Source: Meghimatium bilineatum
Taxonomy: Eukaryota > Mollusca > Gastropoda > Stylommatophora > Philomycidae
Reading direction: 5' to 3'
Assembly (NCBI GenBank): GCA_034231615.1
Contig: CM067306.1
Location: 43,964,094 to 44,028,093, forward strand
Length of the DNA stretch: 64,000 nt
Part shown: positions 34,435 through 45,549 of the stretch, piece by piece
Position numbering within the stretch: position 1 is the stretch's first letter
Layout of the letters: every line of letters begins with the position of its first letter
Made by a program: the position numbers and the translations under genes
The notes under the pieces: generated by a model
The model's database searches: none
What the model was told of the DNA's origin: nothing
The model's input: the letters and a program-made list of their open reading frames with translations, nothing else

Positions 34435-35604
34435 GTGCGTGTTCTGTTTTGGAATGTGGCCAGTGTACACAAGCGCAGACCAGAGTTAGAAAAGATGTGC
34501 TACTGTGCTGACATCGTTGCATTGCAAGAAACACAGTTAGGTGAAAGTGGTAACATCATGATAGCCGGATTTCAGTGTTTCTTCAACAGGCGACACCTTG
34601 GACAGACAATCTTAGTACGCGAGGGTTTTAGTATATGCAAGGTCGATATGTCCAAGTGGGATAGCGATAATATTCTGTTACAGGCAGTCAGAGTCCAGAG
34701 GGTCCAGCATCCATTCATGATTGTAAATGTGTAATCCTGCAATACGAGCGTTGATCTTCAGGGTTGGAAAATCCTAGGAGAGATAATGGAACAAGAAAAG
34801 CAGATCCTCTTCTGTGGTGACTGCAATGCGAAAGGTACATCATTAGGCAATAGTGCTTCGAACAAACAGGGAAGAGAGCTTGAGGAGACCCAGACAGATA
34901 CAGACTTGGTGTGCCTTAACCATGACCGTATAACAAGGATAGCAAGCAGGGATGGGGATGATGACAGCGCTATCGACCTGGCATTTGTGTCATCTGCATA
35001 TGTGGCTATCTGCAAATGGGACGTGCTGGGGCATCATGGCAGTGACCACCTCACATGTGTTGTTCTCTTGAAAAATGGCAAAAGTATGCAGATAAGGTCA
35101 AAGGTAAGATCCTTTAAGTATGATCGCAGAGGAGTGGATGTTGTGAGCAGAATTCGACAAGATAAACGTAAGGCTCAAGAAGTGGGAAATCAGGTGTGGG
35201 ATAAGCCCCCCTCGTGGAACAAAGAGGTGCAAATGGCATGGAGCAAGAAACGGAAAGCAGTAGCATTATGGCAACGGGCACGGATACGTGTTGCGACTCA
35301 GCCCATGGAGGTCGCACAATGGAAACGGAAGAAAGATATCTTAGCCCAAACATCCAAAGTTATTGCAAAGTCAGCAAAGGCATCAAAATGGGACGAATTT
35401 TGCCAGGAGATCACACGCGAAATGTCACTAAAATTGTTCTGGTATTTACACATATCCATGAATGGTCTGACAAGACGCGTGACTATTGCCGATTTCCAGA
35501 GCGACGATACCGTCTGGCTGAAGACGGACGAGACAAAAGGTGCGGTGTTGCTGTCACACTACACCGCAAAAATTGGTCAGAGAAATGTGGAGGCATATCA
35601 ATAA
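34435..35604 (+). pseudogene. LINE apurinic endonuclease domain
   Basis: The first frame begins VRVLFWNVASVHKRRPELE, with the catalytic Asn of the APE fold, followed by VALQETQL with the metal-binding Glu. A stop at about 34,732 ends it. The second frame (34,786-35,604) carries ILFCGDCNAKG (the GDFN motif), DDSAIDLAFVSS (ID motif) and LGHHGSDHLTCVV, the final SDH catalytic motif. All key APE residues are visible, but the stop separates them. A basic, poorly conserved linker (KRKAVALWQRAR) leads to the RT. Confidence 0.9.
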
Positions 35605-35639
35605 ATCAGGAAAACGATTACAGACACGTGTAAGAACTT

Positions 35640-36902
35640 GAGCATGGAAAACCATATGATAATAACAGTTGAAGAAATCAGGAAGACGCTGAAAAGTACC
35701 CAAAAAAAACACAGCACAAGGGCCAGATGTTATTAGATATGATGACATTAGTTGGAGAACGGATGAGGAGTTGGGAGAGTTGGCGGACATCTTCAATAAA
35801 GGTCTTCTAAAGGGCACAGTGAAAGAAGACTGGTTGCACAGCTATTTAGTTCCACTACTAAAACCTGGGAAGGACCACATCAGGATACAATGCTACAGAA
35901 TAATAACAATGCAGAATACGATTGGCAAGCTTTTGGATTAAAATTGTGGCCTGGAAGGTATCGTGTTATCTTGAAAGAAATAAGTGTTTATCAACATTGT
36001 TAGGAGGGTATCGCCCAGGAAAGAAGACATGGCAGAATGCAGCCATAGTTGCGCAGAATGTTTTTGGGGGGTTCGATTCGCGCATGGAGACATGTGCGGT
36101 CGCAATAGACCTTGAGGATGCGTACAATAGGGTGTCCTTTGATATCTTGATGGACCAGCTGTTAAATCTTGCAGTAAATCCTTTTGTCGTGCGGTGGGTT
36201 GGCGTCGCCCTGACGCACAAGATAGTAGTTCTTAAGTGTGGTAACCAACGGTTACACCAATCTGCACCAACGGTTATTAGCCCTGTTCTGCCACAGTGAT
36301 GGCCTCTATCTCCTGTACTTTTCAATGTATACACAGTACATATGGCTGGCAATCAAATCACAGGTGCTGGCAGAACGATGTCATATGCCGATGATATCCT
36401 ATTGTATAGACAGAGCAGAAAACGAGAAGGGTGCGTCGTGGAACTACAGAAGGAGCTGGACAGACTGACAAATTGGTGTCAAGATAAGAGAGCAGTGGTT
36501 AATCCCTTAAAGGCATTTGTGACGTGGATTTCCTTGAACAATCACATGGTAAAGACACCCATGCCACAAGTTTCGTTGTCCGGGAAAAGTTTAGAAAGAA
36601 CTAGCACAATGAGATATCTGGGTGTGTTTTTTGACAGAAGCCTGAGTTTCAGGGAACACGTTGACCACGTAATCATAAGGGCAGGCAAAGGATTAGCAGC
36701 AATAAAGGTTATGGCTGCTGCGCAGTGTGAGCAGAGATTGTTATTTCTTTTGTACCAGGGTTTGGTTGTGGCTGTGGTGGAATATGCAATAGCCATTCTG
36801 ACTCTTAGCCAAAATCAGATCGAAAGACTGGATAGAATGCAGCAATGCGTATCATACTGGGATGCACAAGAGACACATCGACAAGAGCTGCCCAACAGCT
36901 GA
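35640..36902 (+). pseudogene. LINE reverse transcriptase domain
   Basis: Fingers are visible in separate frames (GPDVIRYDDISW, SYLVPLLKPGKDH, CYRIITM). The frame from 35,922 carries the GYRPGKKTWQNAAIVAQ motif and motif A (VAIDLEDAYNRVSFDIL). Motif B is broken by a stop at 36,298 inside the LPQxxPLSPVLFN block. The last frame has motif C (SYADDILLY), the TNWCQDKRAVVNPLK segment, and the thumb motif MRYLGVFFDRSLSFREHV with VVAVVEYAIAI. All catalytic Asp are present, yet at least three frame breaks prevent expression. Confidence 0.9.
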
Positions 36903-37239
36903 GCACAGATTACAGTACTGCCGTGCACGAACGTACCTTCAAATATTTGCAGATAAGGAATACTCATTGCATTCCGATATACAGAAAGTTAAAGGCAGCA
37001 GACTCAAGTGAGGGAGGTCGTGGATAGGACGTGCTGAGGATGTCATACAAAGCGTGTGCAGATTGCAGGATGTGGCAGCAGGTGCGAAATGGATAAGTCT
37101 ACCCACAGATTTCGAAACTTGTTTGAGAGTAGTAATATCACTTAGCAGGGAATGTAGAGGATGGTGTCCCACAGCTGTGGAGAAAGAAATGCAGGCTTTT
37201 GATCAGTGAGAATACCAAAGAGAGGGATGTGATTATATA

Positions 37240-37780
37240 CACTGATGATCTGTGATTAGGCATTTTCGCAGTGCTTGGGCCTTCACAGCTCAGTGCGCAG
37301 GTAAACGATCAAGGAGGAGAGTGGTGCCTTTGCTGTCACTACGAATAGTATGACCATGGAGACTATAGCGGTGCCTAGGGCATTTGAGTGGCTACGCACA
37401 CAAAAGGTAACGCAGGTCTGCATCTTGAGTGACTCTATGGGTATGATTAAGAAGGTACAAGTGGTTCTCGTTCGCGAACAGTGGATAGAGGCATTGAAAA
37501 AGGCGATCCTGAAAGTGGTTACATTTATTTTCGTGCCGGGACATGTGGGCGTTCGAGGCAATGAAAGAGCGGATCAACTGTCATGATGCGCGATTGTGGC
37601 ACAGGGCGATGGGACAATAGATCGCTCTGACGTTTTGAATTCCTCAAGAGATATAACACGCGAGAGTGAGAATGATGACCAACCAGCATAGGACCGGTAC
37701 TGTCAGCAGAAGTGTAATGGCGGATATACTCAAGGAGAGATCGGAGCAACTATGGACGTGTCCAGTTTGCAGTGATGATG
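37240..37780 (+). pseudogene. LINE RNase H domain and C-terminus
   Basis: Broken frames carry the Glu-helix region (TMETIAVPRAFEWLR), LSDSMGMIKKVQVVLVREQW with a catalytic Asp, and FVPGHVGVRGNERADQLS with the terminal motif. A damaged C-terminus follows (RSEQLWTCPVC) just before the tail. It aligns with the copy at 22,690-23,335. Confidence 0.9.
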
Positions 37781-37800
37781 ATCCGACGACTAACTAACTA

Positions 37801-38083
37801 ACATATCCATGGACTCTCAAGCCGGGTGCATCACGGATTCCTGATCTTTACACAAAGAACATCCTCCGTGACTTCAATCGATTCATCACAATTTGTTTCA
37901 TACGCTCCAATATCATCCTTGTCGAATCTCGATTTTTGTCGCATTGTCACTGCGTTTATTGCATTGTCATCATATACGCTGATAGAGGTGGGCCGTTTTT
38001 TTTAACCTAAGGACCCATCTAACCCTTTTATCTACACAGAGCGTACCTCTAACTCGACTCTGTCCAGCCCGAGGTAGTCAACT
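37801..38083 (+). mobile_element. Penelope copy P3 continued after the LINE
   Basis: It aligns with 27,745-28,040 (N-terminal RT region, GACTCTCAAGCC, TTGATCTTTACA-type, TCCAATATCATCCTTG). It is much more decayed, with a T run replacing part of the KADKG region. It is cut at about 38,083 by the RTE-like LINE. Confidence 0.8.
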
Positions 38084-39235
38084 ATTGTTTATTGTCTTTC
38101 CCCAGATGGTTTGTTATCAGCTCTTGCCGTTAAACGTAGGGGTGATTGGAGCTCAAGATTGTCTTCAAAGACCAAAAGACAAATTTGGCAGAGATAAAGT
38201 TTATTAAGCAAAAAAATTATGTCTCACGCATGTAAGTAATACCTATATCAATGTCAATATCTCGTATATGTAATATATAGCGCTACATCACAGACGCTCC
38301 AAAATCACCCTTGTGAATCTCAATGTTAAGTCAGTTTTAATAAAGTTTAATATAGTTTTAAACTGGCTAAAATGGTGGTCCGTTCCCATCTCTTTTTCAC
38401 AGATATATCCAGACTGTCCAGATGTGTCGCCTTGGTTGTGCTATGACCGTGTTTGTTCAAGATGTCTATGACGTTTTCTGTCCATATTTTTCGTGGTCTT
38501 TGTACCCTGATCTCACTTGGTTATATGCCTATAGGGGTAATTTATCGTGATGCATTCTCATAATGTGGCAGTTGGCTAAACCACCTAAGCTGCTGCTTCT
38601 CTATGTATTCTGTGCAAGGTGTTATACTTATTCTTTTCCTGATGTCTTCATATCGTAGTCTATCAAGCCTCGTGTCCCCTGCAGCCTTCCTCAAGCATTT
38701 CTTCTCACATTTCACTATCGTTCAGTAATGTGAAGATGAGAGAGACCTGGTTTGGCACTGGTAAAATTATATACTGTAAATCATTTGTCTTTGAACTCCC
38801 ATGTCAATCTTGGGATGAAGAAGTAGTGGTAACAGTTGATATGTTTCTGCATTTGCCTTTTGACATTTCGTCTATATCTCAATCAAGGCTTCCATTTTCC
38901 GTGAAAATATTACCGAGAAATTTAACTCCGATACGTGTTTTACTCCTCTGTTGTCTATCTGTATGTTTAGTGGGTTATGTATTCTGATTATTTTCACAGT
39001 TTCCGTCGTTTGTGTATTGATCTTCATATTGTATTTTCTTCATGTTGCAGATAGTTAGTAAACATGATTTTGTAGTTGTTCTTCTTTTTTATATATGAGG
39101 CCCTGGTGGTTTGCGAAAAGTAGCTCATTCAGCTCATTGTTTAGCTGCTCTGAGTTATCTATTTTTGAGTCCGTGATGCTGCCCTCTGCACTTTTTGCCT
39201 CTTTTATTATTATATCTATGTATATATTGAAAAGT
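38084..39235 (-). pseudogene. RTE-like LINE, RT C-terminal half (second copy)
   Basis: The minus strand aligns with 1,766-2,720 in order: 3' end TGTCTTTCCCCAGATGG-type, RERPRK region, thumb and palm. About 260 bp not present in the first copy lie at roughly 38,150-38,415. They include a stretch (CAGACGCTCCAAAATCACCC) resembling the Penelope N-terminal region. Many frame breaks; 5' truncated at about 39,235. Confidence 0.8.
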
Positions 39236-39567
39236 AAGACTTCTTTCTTAATGGATTCGCTCGTCTCTAAAAATTTTCGGTTCCCCTATACAGTATTCTC
39301 CTTTCGTCAACTCTTTGCACAGTGACAGGTCAGACCCCCGGATTCTAGCCATTCTCTTATGACCTTAGAACCAGTAAAAAAATTATGTCAGCTAGAAATA
39401 TTCAATGATATCAAATAAACATACCTGAACGCACCTTAGAACCCAAGATCATTGCTTCAAGTTCTAGTTATACTAATTCTAATTTGGATCCTACCTGCCA
39501 ACCTAAAATTGTCTCACTTTAAAACGTGGGAGGAGTCATAGTCGTCACCTCGTTTTCTAATTTTGTG

Positions 39568-40175
39568 TTAATAATGTACCAAACATTTTAACAGGTCAAC
39601 TATTGCCCGAAATAATCTTTCTTGATCTTCTCTAGCTAGTTCCCGAATGTTTGCTATTTTCTGACGTAAGTGGAAATTGTTTATCTTCCTACGTTTTCTG
39701 ACAGGTACGCTTGATATGGATCTGTTGTCTGTAAATCTGTGAGTACATTCTACGTTCCTTTTACGGTTTCTGATTTTGGATCTCGTATTTCTAAAAGTTC
39801 CTCCTCCTGAAATTTCCTTAGTCTCCAATGACAAATCTGCGTCGATTGGCGCTGTCCAATAAGTGCCTAATTATGTACCTTCTATAATTTCGTGTCCTTC
39901 TGTTGATGTTCGTTCTACTAACTCTTCGTCGTTTATTTCCCCGTCTGATCTTTCATACTGTTTTCTAAATTCGCATCCCAGTCCCTTGAGCTACATTGCA
40001 GCTGTAATTCTGGCTCTTGGATTATTACATTAGGTGTCGCTCTTCCCTTTTCCCATCCATGTGATTCTGTTGTGTTTCCTGACGACTCAGTATTGGAGAC
40101 ATACGCATATCTGGTCCTTCTAGTGTTCTGTTCCATAATATCCGTTCTTACTGGCCCTGGTAATTCCTCGTCCAA
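39568..40175 (-). pseudogene. Ty3/gypsy pol C-terminal tail
   Basis: Two frames (40,175-39,933 and 39,834-39,568) are polar and basic (KIRNRKRNVE, VPVRKRRKIN) without a known domain. Position after the integrase suggests a pol tail; an extra ORF is possible. Confidence 0.45.
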
Positions 40176-40224
40176 ACGTAAGAGCGTTACGTGTGTTTTA
40201 CTACATTTCCTTCAATCTGATGTT

Positions 40225-41033
40225 TTATGATATAGTTGACATCCCTGTCTTTCGCAGAACTACATAACCTTGTTCCCACTTATCGTCTAGTTTTGGTGTC
40301 CTGATGTGTTTCCTATATAACACTCTATCCCCTACTTGGAAGTCTTGTAACTTCATATTTCTTGTTAAAGCGTTCCTACGTTTCTCTGCCCTTCTACAAT
40401 TTTCTAGGACTAATACGTGTGCCTTGTGCAGATTTTCTGTGGTCACTTCCAAGGGACATTTAACGAAGTACTTTGACCTAGGTTTCAACAAATTGTCGAG
40501 AGGTAGAAGTGGCTCCCTCCCGTACAGGAGGTAAAAAGGGCTGTACCCTGTACTATCGTTTTTGTTAGTTCGAATGGTTGACTGGCCAGATAGACGTCCC
40601 TATTTTTTCCCTTGGACAGCTTATCACGGAACATCATTTATTGTTATAAGTTGCCTCTCGTTAAATCCGTTTCCCTTTGGGAATAGGGGGAGGTAAGGAT
40701 ATGTTTAATCCCCAGGTCCTTCATAGTTTTTCTAAATAATTTCGCTGTAAATTCACCTCCGTTGTCTGTCATTATGGTTTGAGGACAGCTGAAACGAGGA
40801 ATGAACTCTGATAGCAGTAATTGGACTATGGTGGAACTTGTCTTCTCAGCAACCGGGAAACATTCTGGCCATCGTAAGTAGCAATCCCTAAATTGTACGA
40901 TGTATTTGTTTCCACTATCCGTGACCGGGTAAGGTCCAGAGATGTCAATACTCACTTTCTGCATGCAGAAATTCTGCATGTCTATATCCTGATTTGGCGG
41001 GTTGATCTCCGTGGGGTTTATAAGTTTGCACAC
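40225..41033 (-). pseudogene. Ty3/gypsy integrase core and C-terminal domain
   Basis: The core frame (41,033-40,644) carries VSIDISGPYPVTDSG with the first catalytic Asp and TIMTDNGGEFTAKLF with the second. The usual SPYxPxxNGxxER block with the catalytic Glu is displaced by a frameshift near 40,680. The later frame (40,491-40,225) has QVGDRVLYRKH and LDDKWEQGYVVLRKTG, an SH3-like C-terminal domain. No chromodomain was recognised. The N-terminal HHCC zinc region lies in broken sequence at 41,035-41,320. Confidence 0.9.
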
Positions 41034-41326
41034 TCCACACTTTTTAACATATTCGTTGACATCTTTTAGAGACCTTTCCAGCAGTATTTTCGTTTTATGC
41101 TATCTACAATTTTGTCTCTACCTAGATGACCATTTCTGTCGTGGTATTGTTGTAGAATTTTCTCCTTGGCTCCCTGAGGTACTCAGACTTGTATATACCA
41201 TTCCCTTCCAATGTGTGTCTCTTTGACTAGTATTCCTTCATCGTTGAACGAATATTCTTTTAATGCTTTATCGTTAGCACAAGTTTTCAGTCTCCTTATT
41301 ATTGGCTCCCACTTTTCATCCACCTC

Positions 41327-41925
41327 TTACTCGGCTCTCACATCCAAGAGGAGCTCTTCGTCTGACTCTGCGCGGGTATCCAGGTCATATGTCACCCTGC
41401 AGTTTCTTCGACATTTACACCGATTGAGGTTTATTGCTGCAATCTGTAAATACCTGGCGTCAGCTTCCGGTTCTTCTCCTTCCTCCTTGGTATCTGACTT
41501 GTGGGATATTCTTGACAATAAATCAGCGCACAGGTTGGTCCATCCCTTGATATATTCTATTTCGGCGTTATAGCCTTGGAGATTTAGCGCCCATGTTTGG
41601 AGTTTCCTGTTATCCATCGGTGCTTCCAATAATTTTTTAAAGGTTGGTGGGCCGTCTCTATGATAATCTTCGAGTTATGGAGATAATAGTCCAGTTTCTT
41701 TAAGGCGTAGCGTATTGAGAAGGCTTCTTTTTCTATCGTCGACCACTTTCGCTGGCTGCGACTCCGTTTATGAGACAGAAAATATATGGGCTTCTCTACT
41801 TTTGGTCCTTCTTCGCCGTCCTTTTGACACTCCTGTGCCAGGCAGGCTCCTATAGTATTATCTGAGGCGTCTGAATAGAGAATCATGGTTCGGCGCACAT
41901 CTGGTTTTGCCAATTCAGCTACCAC
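41327..41925 (-). pseudogene. Ty3/gypsy RNase H and connector
   Basis: The first frame (41,925-41,584) has LYSDASDNTIGACLAQ (first Asp), RKWSTIEKEAFSIRYALKK (Glu) and IIIETAHQPL, where the family motif is TDHxPL. The Asp position is Ala (GCC). The second frame (41,629-41,327) continues with RKLQTWALNLQGYNAEIEYIKGWTNLCADLLSR, the usual end of RNase H before integrase. A frame change separates them. Confidence 0.9.
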
Positions 41926-42062
41926 TTCCAGACTATCTTTGAGTAAATCGAATGCCCTTTGACACTCTCGTGCCCAATTGAATTTGGCGTACTTCCTGGT
42001 GAGTTCTGTTAGAGGAATAGCAATCTGTAAAATGTTGGGTATGAACCGACGGTAATACCATA

Positions 42063-42502
42063 CTATGCCAATAAACCCACGAACTGCCTAACTTTTGTAG
42101 GGGCGGACATAGCCTTTATGGCTCTTACTTTGTCAGGGTCTACATTTACCCCTTCTCTACCTATAACAAAACCTAGGTACTTAGTTTCTTGTTTGAAAAA
42201 TGTACACTTTTCTAACTTCCATTTTACTCCATGTTTTCTCAGTCTCTCAAACACCTCACGAAGGTGTGCCAAATGGTCTTCTAAATCGCCATCGGTAAAA
42301 ATCAATATATCTTCTATATATGCCTTCGCAAATGATTGTATTCCCTTGAGGACTTGCTCCATGAGGCTAATGTAGGTAGCTGGTGATGTCTTGAGACCAA
42401 AGGGCATCACGTTCCAAGAACACGAGCCCACGTGAGTACAAAATGTACTCTTGCTTTTGACCTCATCGGACAAAGGGATACATAAGAACCCGGAAGGAAC
42501 GT
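42063..42502 (-). pseudogene. Ty3/gypsy RT palm with altered YxDD
   Basis: After a frame change, motif A (LPTLDVPSGF) is present near 42,500. The 136-residue ORF then carries NVMPFGLKTSPATY (motif B) and motif C as AKAYIEDILIF. The first Asp of YxDD is Glu (GAA). The rest is conserved: LREVFERLRKHGVKWKLEKC, KYLGFVIGREGVNVDPDKV. A Glu at this position should cripple polymerisation. Confidence 0.9.
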
Positions 42503-43251
42503 CTAGTGTAGGAAGTTGTTGGCCTTGTTAAGTTCTCCTACAACGTCATCTACACACGGCAGAGGATAAAATATGTTCTGTGTTATCTTATTCAACGCTC
42601 TGTTTTCTACACAGAATCCCTTACTGTGATCTTGTTTCTCAGCTAGGACCACAGGGAATCCCCAGAGTGAGATAGACTGTTGGATAAGTCCTGCCTTCAG
42701 CATATTTTCTATGGCCTTCTCAATTATTTCTCTACTTTGTAGAGGGGCACGGTATGGTCTGAGTTTAATGGGTTTTGCCCCATTCGTGTGTATTTCCATT
42801 CTAACTGTTGGGTCCTCCCTAGCTCTGTATCAAGAGCAAAGACATCATGATTCTGGAGGATCATCTTTTTCACTAAGTCATAAGTATCACTCTCATTCTC
42901 AATTAAGGCTAACAACTTCTTCTCTCTCTCTCACTATCCAAACTTTTCAAAAACTTTCCCTCTTTCTAGAGTCCCACCTATTTTACTAATGAAATTAACT
43001 TCCTTGACCAATCTTTCTTAACTTGTATCCCTGGACCACTTATGCTCACCTTTACAATAATAATACCTGACAAGGTTGTAAGTCTTCCCGGTTACATTTA
43101 ATATAGTGGTAACAAACTCTCCCTTTTCACTAATAGCATGAACCCCCGCCACTATAAAGATCCCCGGATCTATATGTTCCAAATACCTCTCCTCTGAGAA
43201 GATAACCCCACCTTTCAATGTCCCTAGGTTATCGGTAATTCTAACTATCAC
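42503..43251 (-). pseudogene. Ty3/gypsy pol: linker and RT fingers
   Basis: The frame 43,251-43,018 is the protease-RT linker. The frame 42,915-42,724 has LVKKMILQNHDVFALDTELGRT, the usual RT entry. The frame 42,799-42,503 has KPIKLRPYRAPLQSREII, GFPVVLAEKQD and FCVENRALNKIT (usually FCVDYRALN). They overlap with frame changes near 42,760 and end just before motif A. Confidence 0.85.
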
Positions 43252-43484
43252 CCCATTCTGGGTTCCAGGTTTTAGTATTACAGGTATTTCACCTATTTGA
43301 TAAGTGGAGTGAAGCTCCGGTTCCTTCCTCGTGGAATATATCTCCCTTTTATTTCAGTCCTTTTCTTACCGTAATCTATGACTGTTTTCTGACTGAAAAA
43401 GAAATCTATCTCTCCCCAGTATTAACTGTCTATGAATCCCCCTTACTATTATGAACCTCTGTTTTAGGCACAAGCCTACCATCT

Positions 43485-43724
43485 CTATGTAAATATATCT
43501 CTGTCCCTTGACGCTAAGATGTTCCCTAACACTGACTCTAACCTGACATTGGTGTGGTACCAATGTAGTTGTAAATTTTTCGCTAAACTCTCTCCCATTA
43601 AACTAATGCTGGCTCCAGTAGCTATTAAGGCCTCTACCAAGTGTCCCTCAATTCTAACTGAACAGATGCTTTGGTCACCTTTATTTAACACTTCGTTGCT
43701 ATACACATAATGTTTCTGCCTCAC
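43485..43724 (-). pseudogene. Ty3/gypsy aspartic protease with catalytic Asp lost
   Basis: The 79-residue frame contains HLVEALIATGASISLMG. In retroelement proteases this site reads DTGAS or DSGAS. Here the Asp codon position is GCT (Ala), so the catalytic residue is absent. A flap-like segment follows in the adjacent frame (QRFIIVRGIHRQLILGRD, with the ILGxD motif; 43,366-43,563). Confidence 0.8.
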
Positions 43725-44160
43725 TTTATAACCCCTTGTAAATCTTGCACTCAGGGCGGGTTGGAGTCCTAAGTACGAGATCCTTTTCCCGGATTCCTTT
43801 CCTCGTGAATACTCCTATGATCCCCTTGCCTCGTCAACCTGTAATACTTGACCATGTGTCCTCTCCTCCCACAATTACAGCATGTTATATCCCTAAAGTT
43901 CCTTCCTTGTCTAATTGTCTTTGGTCTTCCTGTATTCGTATCTCAGATAGACTCTCTTGAGCCATTTCTCTCTAGTATAACCTACTCCAGGGGTGTTTCT
44001 CTATCTTCTTTTGGTCTAATATGAAACCTTCTCTCTAAGTTTTCCTCCATGATGGCTGCTTGTATCAACTCTGATAATGCTTTGAAATTTTGTCTTAATA
44101 GCTGTCTTTTAAGTTCATTAGATTTTAGACCATCCACAAATATTTCCTGGAGCTGTCTAT

Positions 44161-44526
44161 CTACTTCTTTGACTTTGTCGTGTTTCCAAATGTTTCGTCT
44201 GCTGTATTTATTAACCTGGTACTGAAGGTCTGGATGTCCTTGTTTCTTTCTTGTTTAATGTGTCTCAACTCAACAAAAGCATCCTGTCCCTCTTTTAGTT
44301 CCCTATATATTCCTTTCAGGTGTTGTTTAAAGACGACCCATGTTTCCTCTTTGTGGTTTTCTAATCGTTTCTGAATGTAATCACTTACCAGTCCTGTGCT
44401 TGTTTTGTAATCAATTTTCTTTTTCCCAAGATTGGACACTTCATATAGAAATCCATGTTTGTTAATTTTTATCCACCTTCCGAAATTCTTACTATTCCCC
44501 ATATACTTTTGTATATCCATGGTCAC
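44161..44526 (-). pseudogene. Ty3/gypsy gag, N-terminal and central part
   Basis: A 121-residue frame reads as a retrotransposon gag capsid-like segment, with YIQKRLENHKEETWVVFKQH and IKQERNKDIQTFSTRLIN, the usual multimerisation region. Downstream, at about 43,840-43,905 on the minus strand, a zinc-knuckle-like CCNCGRRGHMVKYY is visible in another frame. It has Tyr where the last Cys of CX2CX4HX4C should be. Between the two the frame is broken. Confidence 0.75.
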
Positions 44527-44739
44527 TGCCTGATGTCTAATGGAATGTTTTACTCCCTCTATTACCCTCGCTACTCATTCAATCATCTGAGATAACCCCT
44601 TCTATAATTCCTCCATCCTTTTTGCCATTATTATTTTAATTATATACCTTTTTTCAAAAAAATTTATATCCGTACCCAAGTAATTTCTTAATTAAACTGT
44701 AACAATTTTGTTTTAAACCCGCGACAACCCAAGTGAAAT

Positions 44740-45180
44740 CCTGGCACGTGAACCAAGTGTAAAGTTTTTCTGCTGTGCTAATTAAATATATGCGCCTCCT
44801 CAGTGGTATACATGGCCTTAGTCTAGTGATCGTTATAGTGGTTTAAGTTTCCAGTTCAAAAGAAAAACATCAAAGTCTTTTTCAAGGAAACCCAAGATAA
44901 ATATTAGAAATAAAAATTCAAAAACTTCCAACCAGATATCAATTTCTTTCTTTTATGTAAATATCGACAAACTCAATAAAACAAAAGTATTATCATTCCG
45001 TCACTTCTTTCAAACATCCCAATAGCAAAACTCTATTTTTATTCCCATTTTCTTTTATAACAAGAAACGAAAAGCGGGTTCTTCCTCTATTCTGACCTGC
45101 TCCCATCAATAACTAATAATTTCTCTTGAATTCTATATCTTAAAACTATCACCATCTTAGACTTGGAGGTCTAATCTGAA
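44740..45180. other. AT-rich flank of Ty3/gypsy element
   Basis: It would contain the 5' LTR if the primer-binding call is right. No matching 3' LTR was found, so the LTR is not annotated. Confidence 0.4.
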
Positions 45181-45189
45181 GGTTCACCT

Positions 45190-45540
45190 GAAATAAATCT
45201 TCTTGGTTCAATTGTATTATTGCTCATAAAATGTCCAAATACTCCCCGTAAATAACGCAACGATATTGGTTGCTTGTAGTCGAATGTTGAGATTGAATCG
45301 ATGTTGGTTAAATGAGTTCGAATATAAATATCATATTAGAGCCGTTTGATTAAAGTCGAATATAACTATCAGTTTCCCCGTTGATTAATTGAGGTAAAAC
45401 AAAAATATCATATTAGCAATGGTTACTTGAAGTAAAATATAAATGGTATGGTTCTTGATTTGAGGTCAAGCAGAAATATTGTTTCAGTGATGATTACTTG
45501 AAGATGACTTTATCTTCACCCTCTATAACATGTAATTCAA
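45190..45540. repeat. Degenerate ~50-bp tandem repeat
   Basis: Repeated blocks of GATTACTTGAAGTAAAATAT-type and AATATCATATTAG-type segments, about six imperfect units. Confidence 0.65.
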
Positions 45541-45549
45541 ATACCTTTC

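Larger units (their letters stand above)
34253..37800 (+). mobile_element. Nearly full-length APE-RT-RNase H LINE nested in a Penelope element
   Basis: This 3,548-bp element is flanked by ACAT (34,249-34,252 and 37,801-37,804). Removing it rejoins a Penelope sequence that aligns base for base with 27,720-27,790. The order is a short basic N-terminus, apurinic endonuclease, RT and RNase H, then the tail GACTAACTAACTA. The layout resembles the I-like LINE group with RNase H, but no separate gag-like ORF1 is visible. It is disabled by stops and frameshifts. Confidence 0.9.
39568..44735 (-). mobile_element. Ty3/gypsy LTR retrotransposon internal region
   Basis: Minus-strand order gag, protease, RT, RNase H, integrase is that of the Ty3/gypsy group. 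A tRNA-primer-binding-like sequence (TGGGTTGTCGCGGGTTTA) lies at about 44,711-44,731, upstream of gag. No env-like gene with signal and transmembrane segments is seen. Matching LTRs could not be found by eye on either side, so the element may have lost them. The frame is broken at several points, and several active-site residues are substituted. Confidence 0.9.

Noticed and set aside
39236-39567. Possible 3' LTR of the Ty3/gypsy element
   Set aside because: No matching sequence was found beyond the primer-binding-like site at 44,711-44,731.
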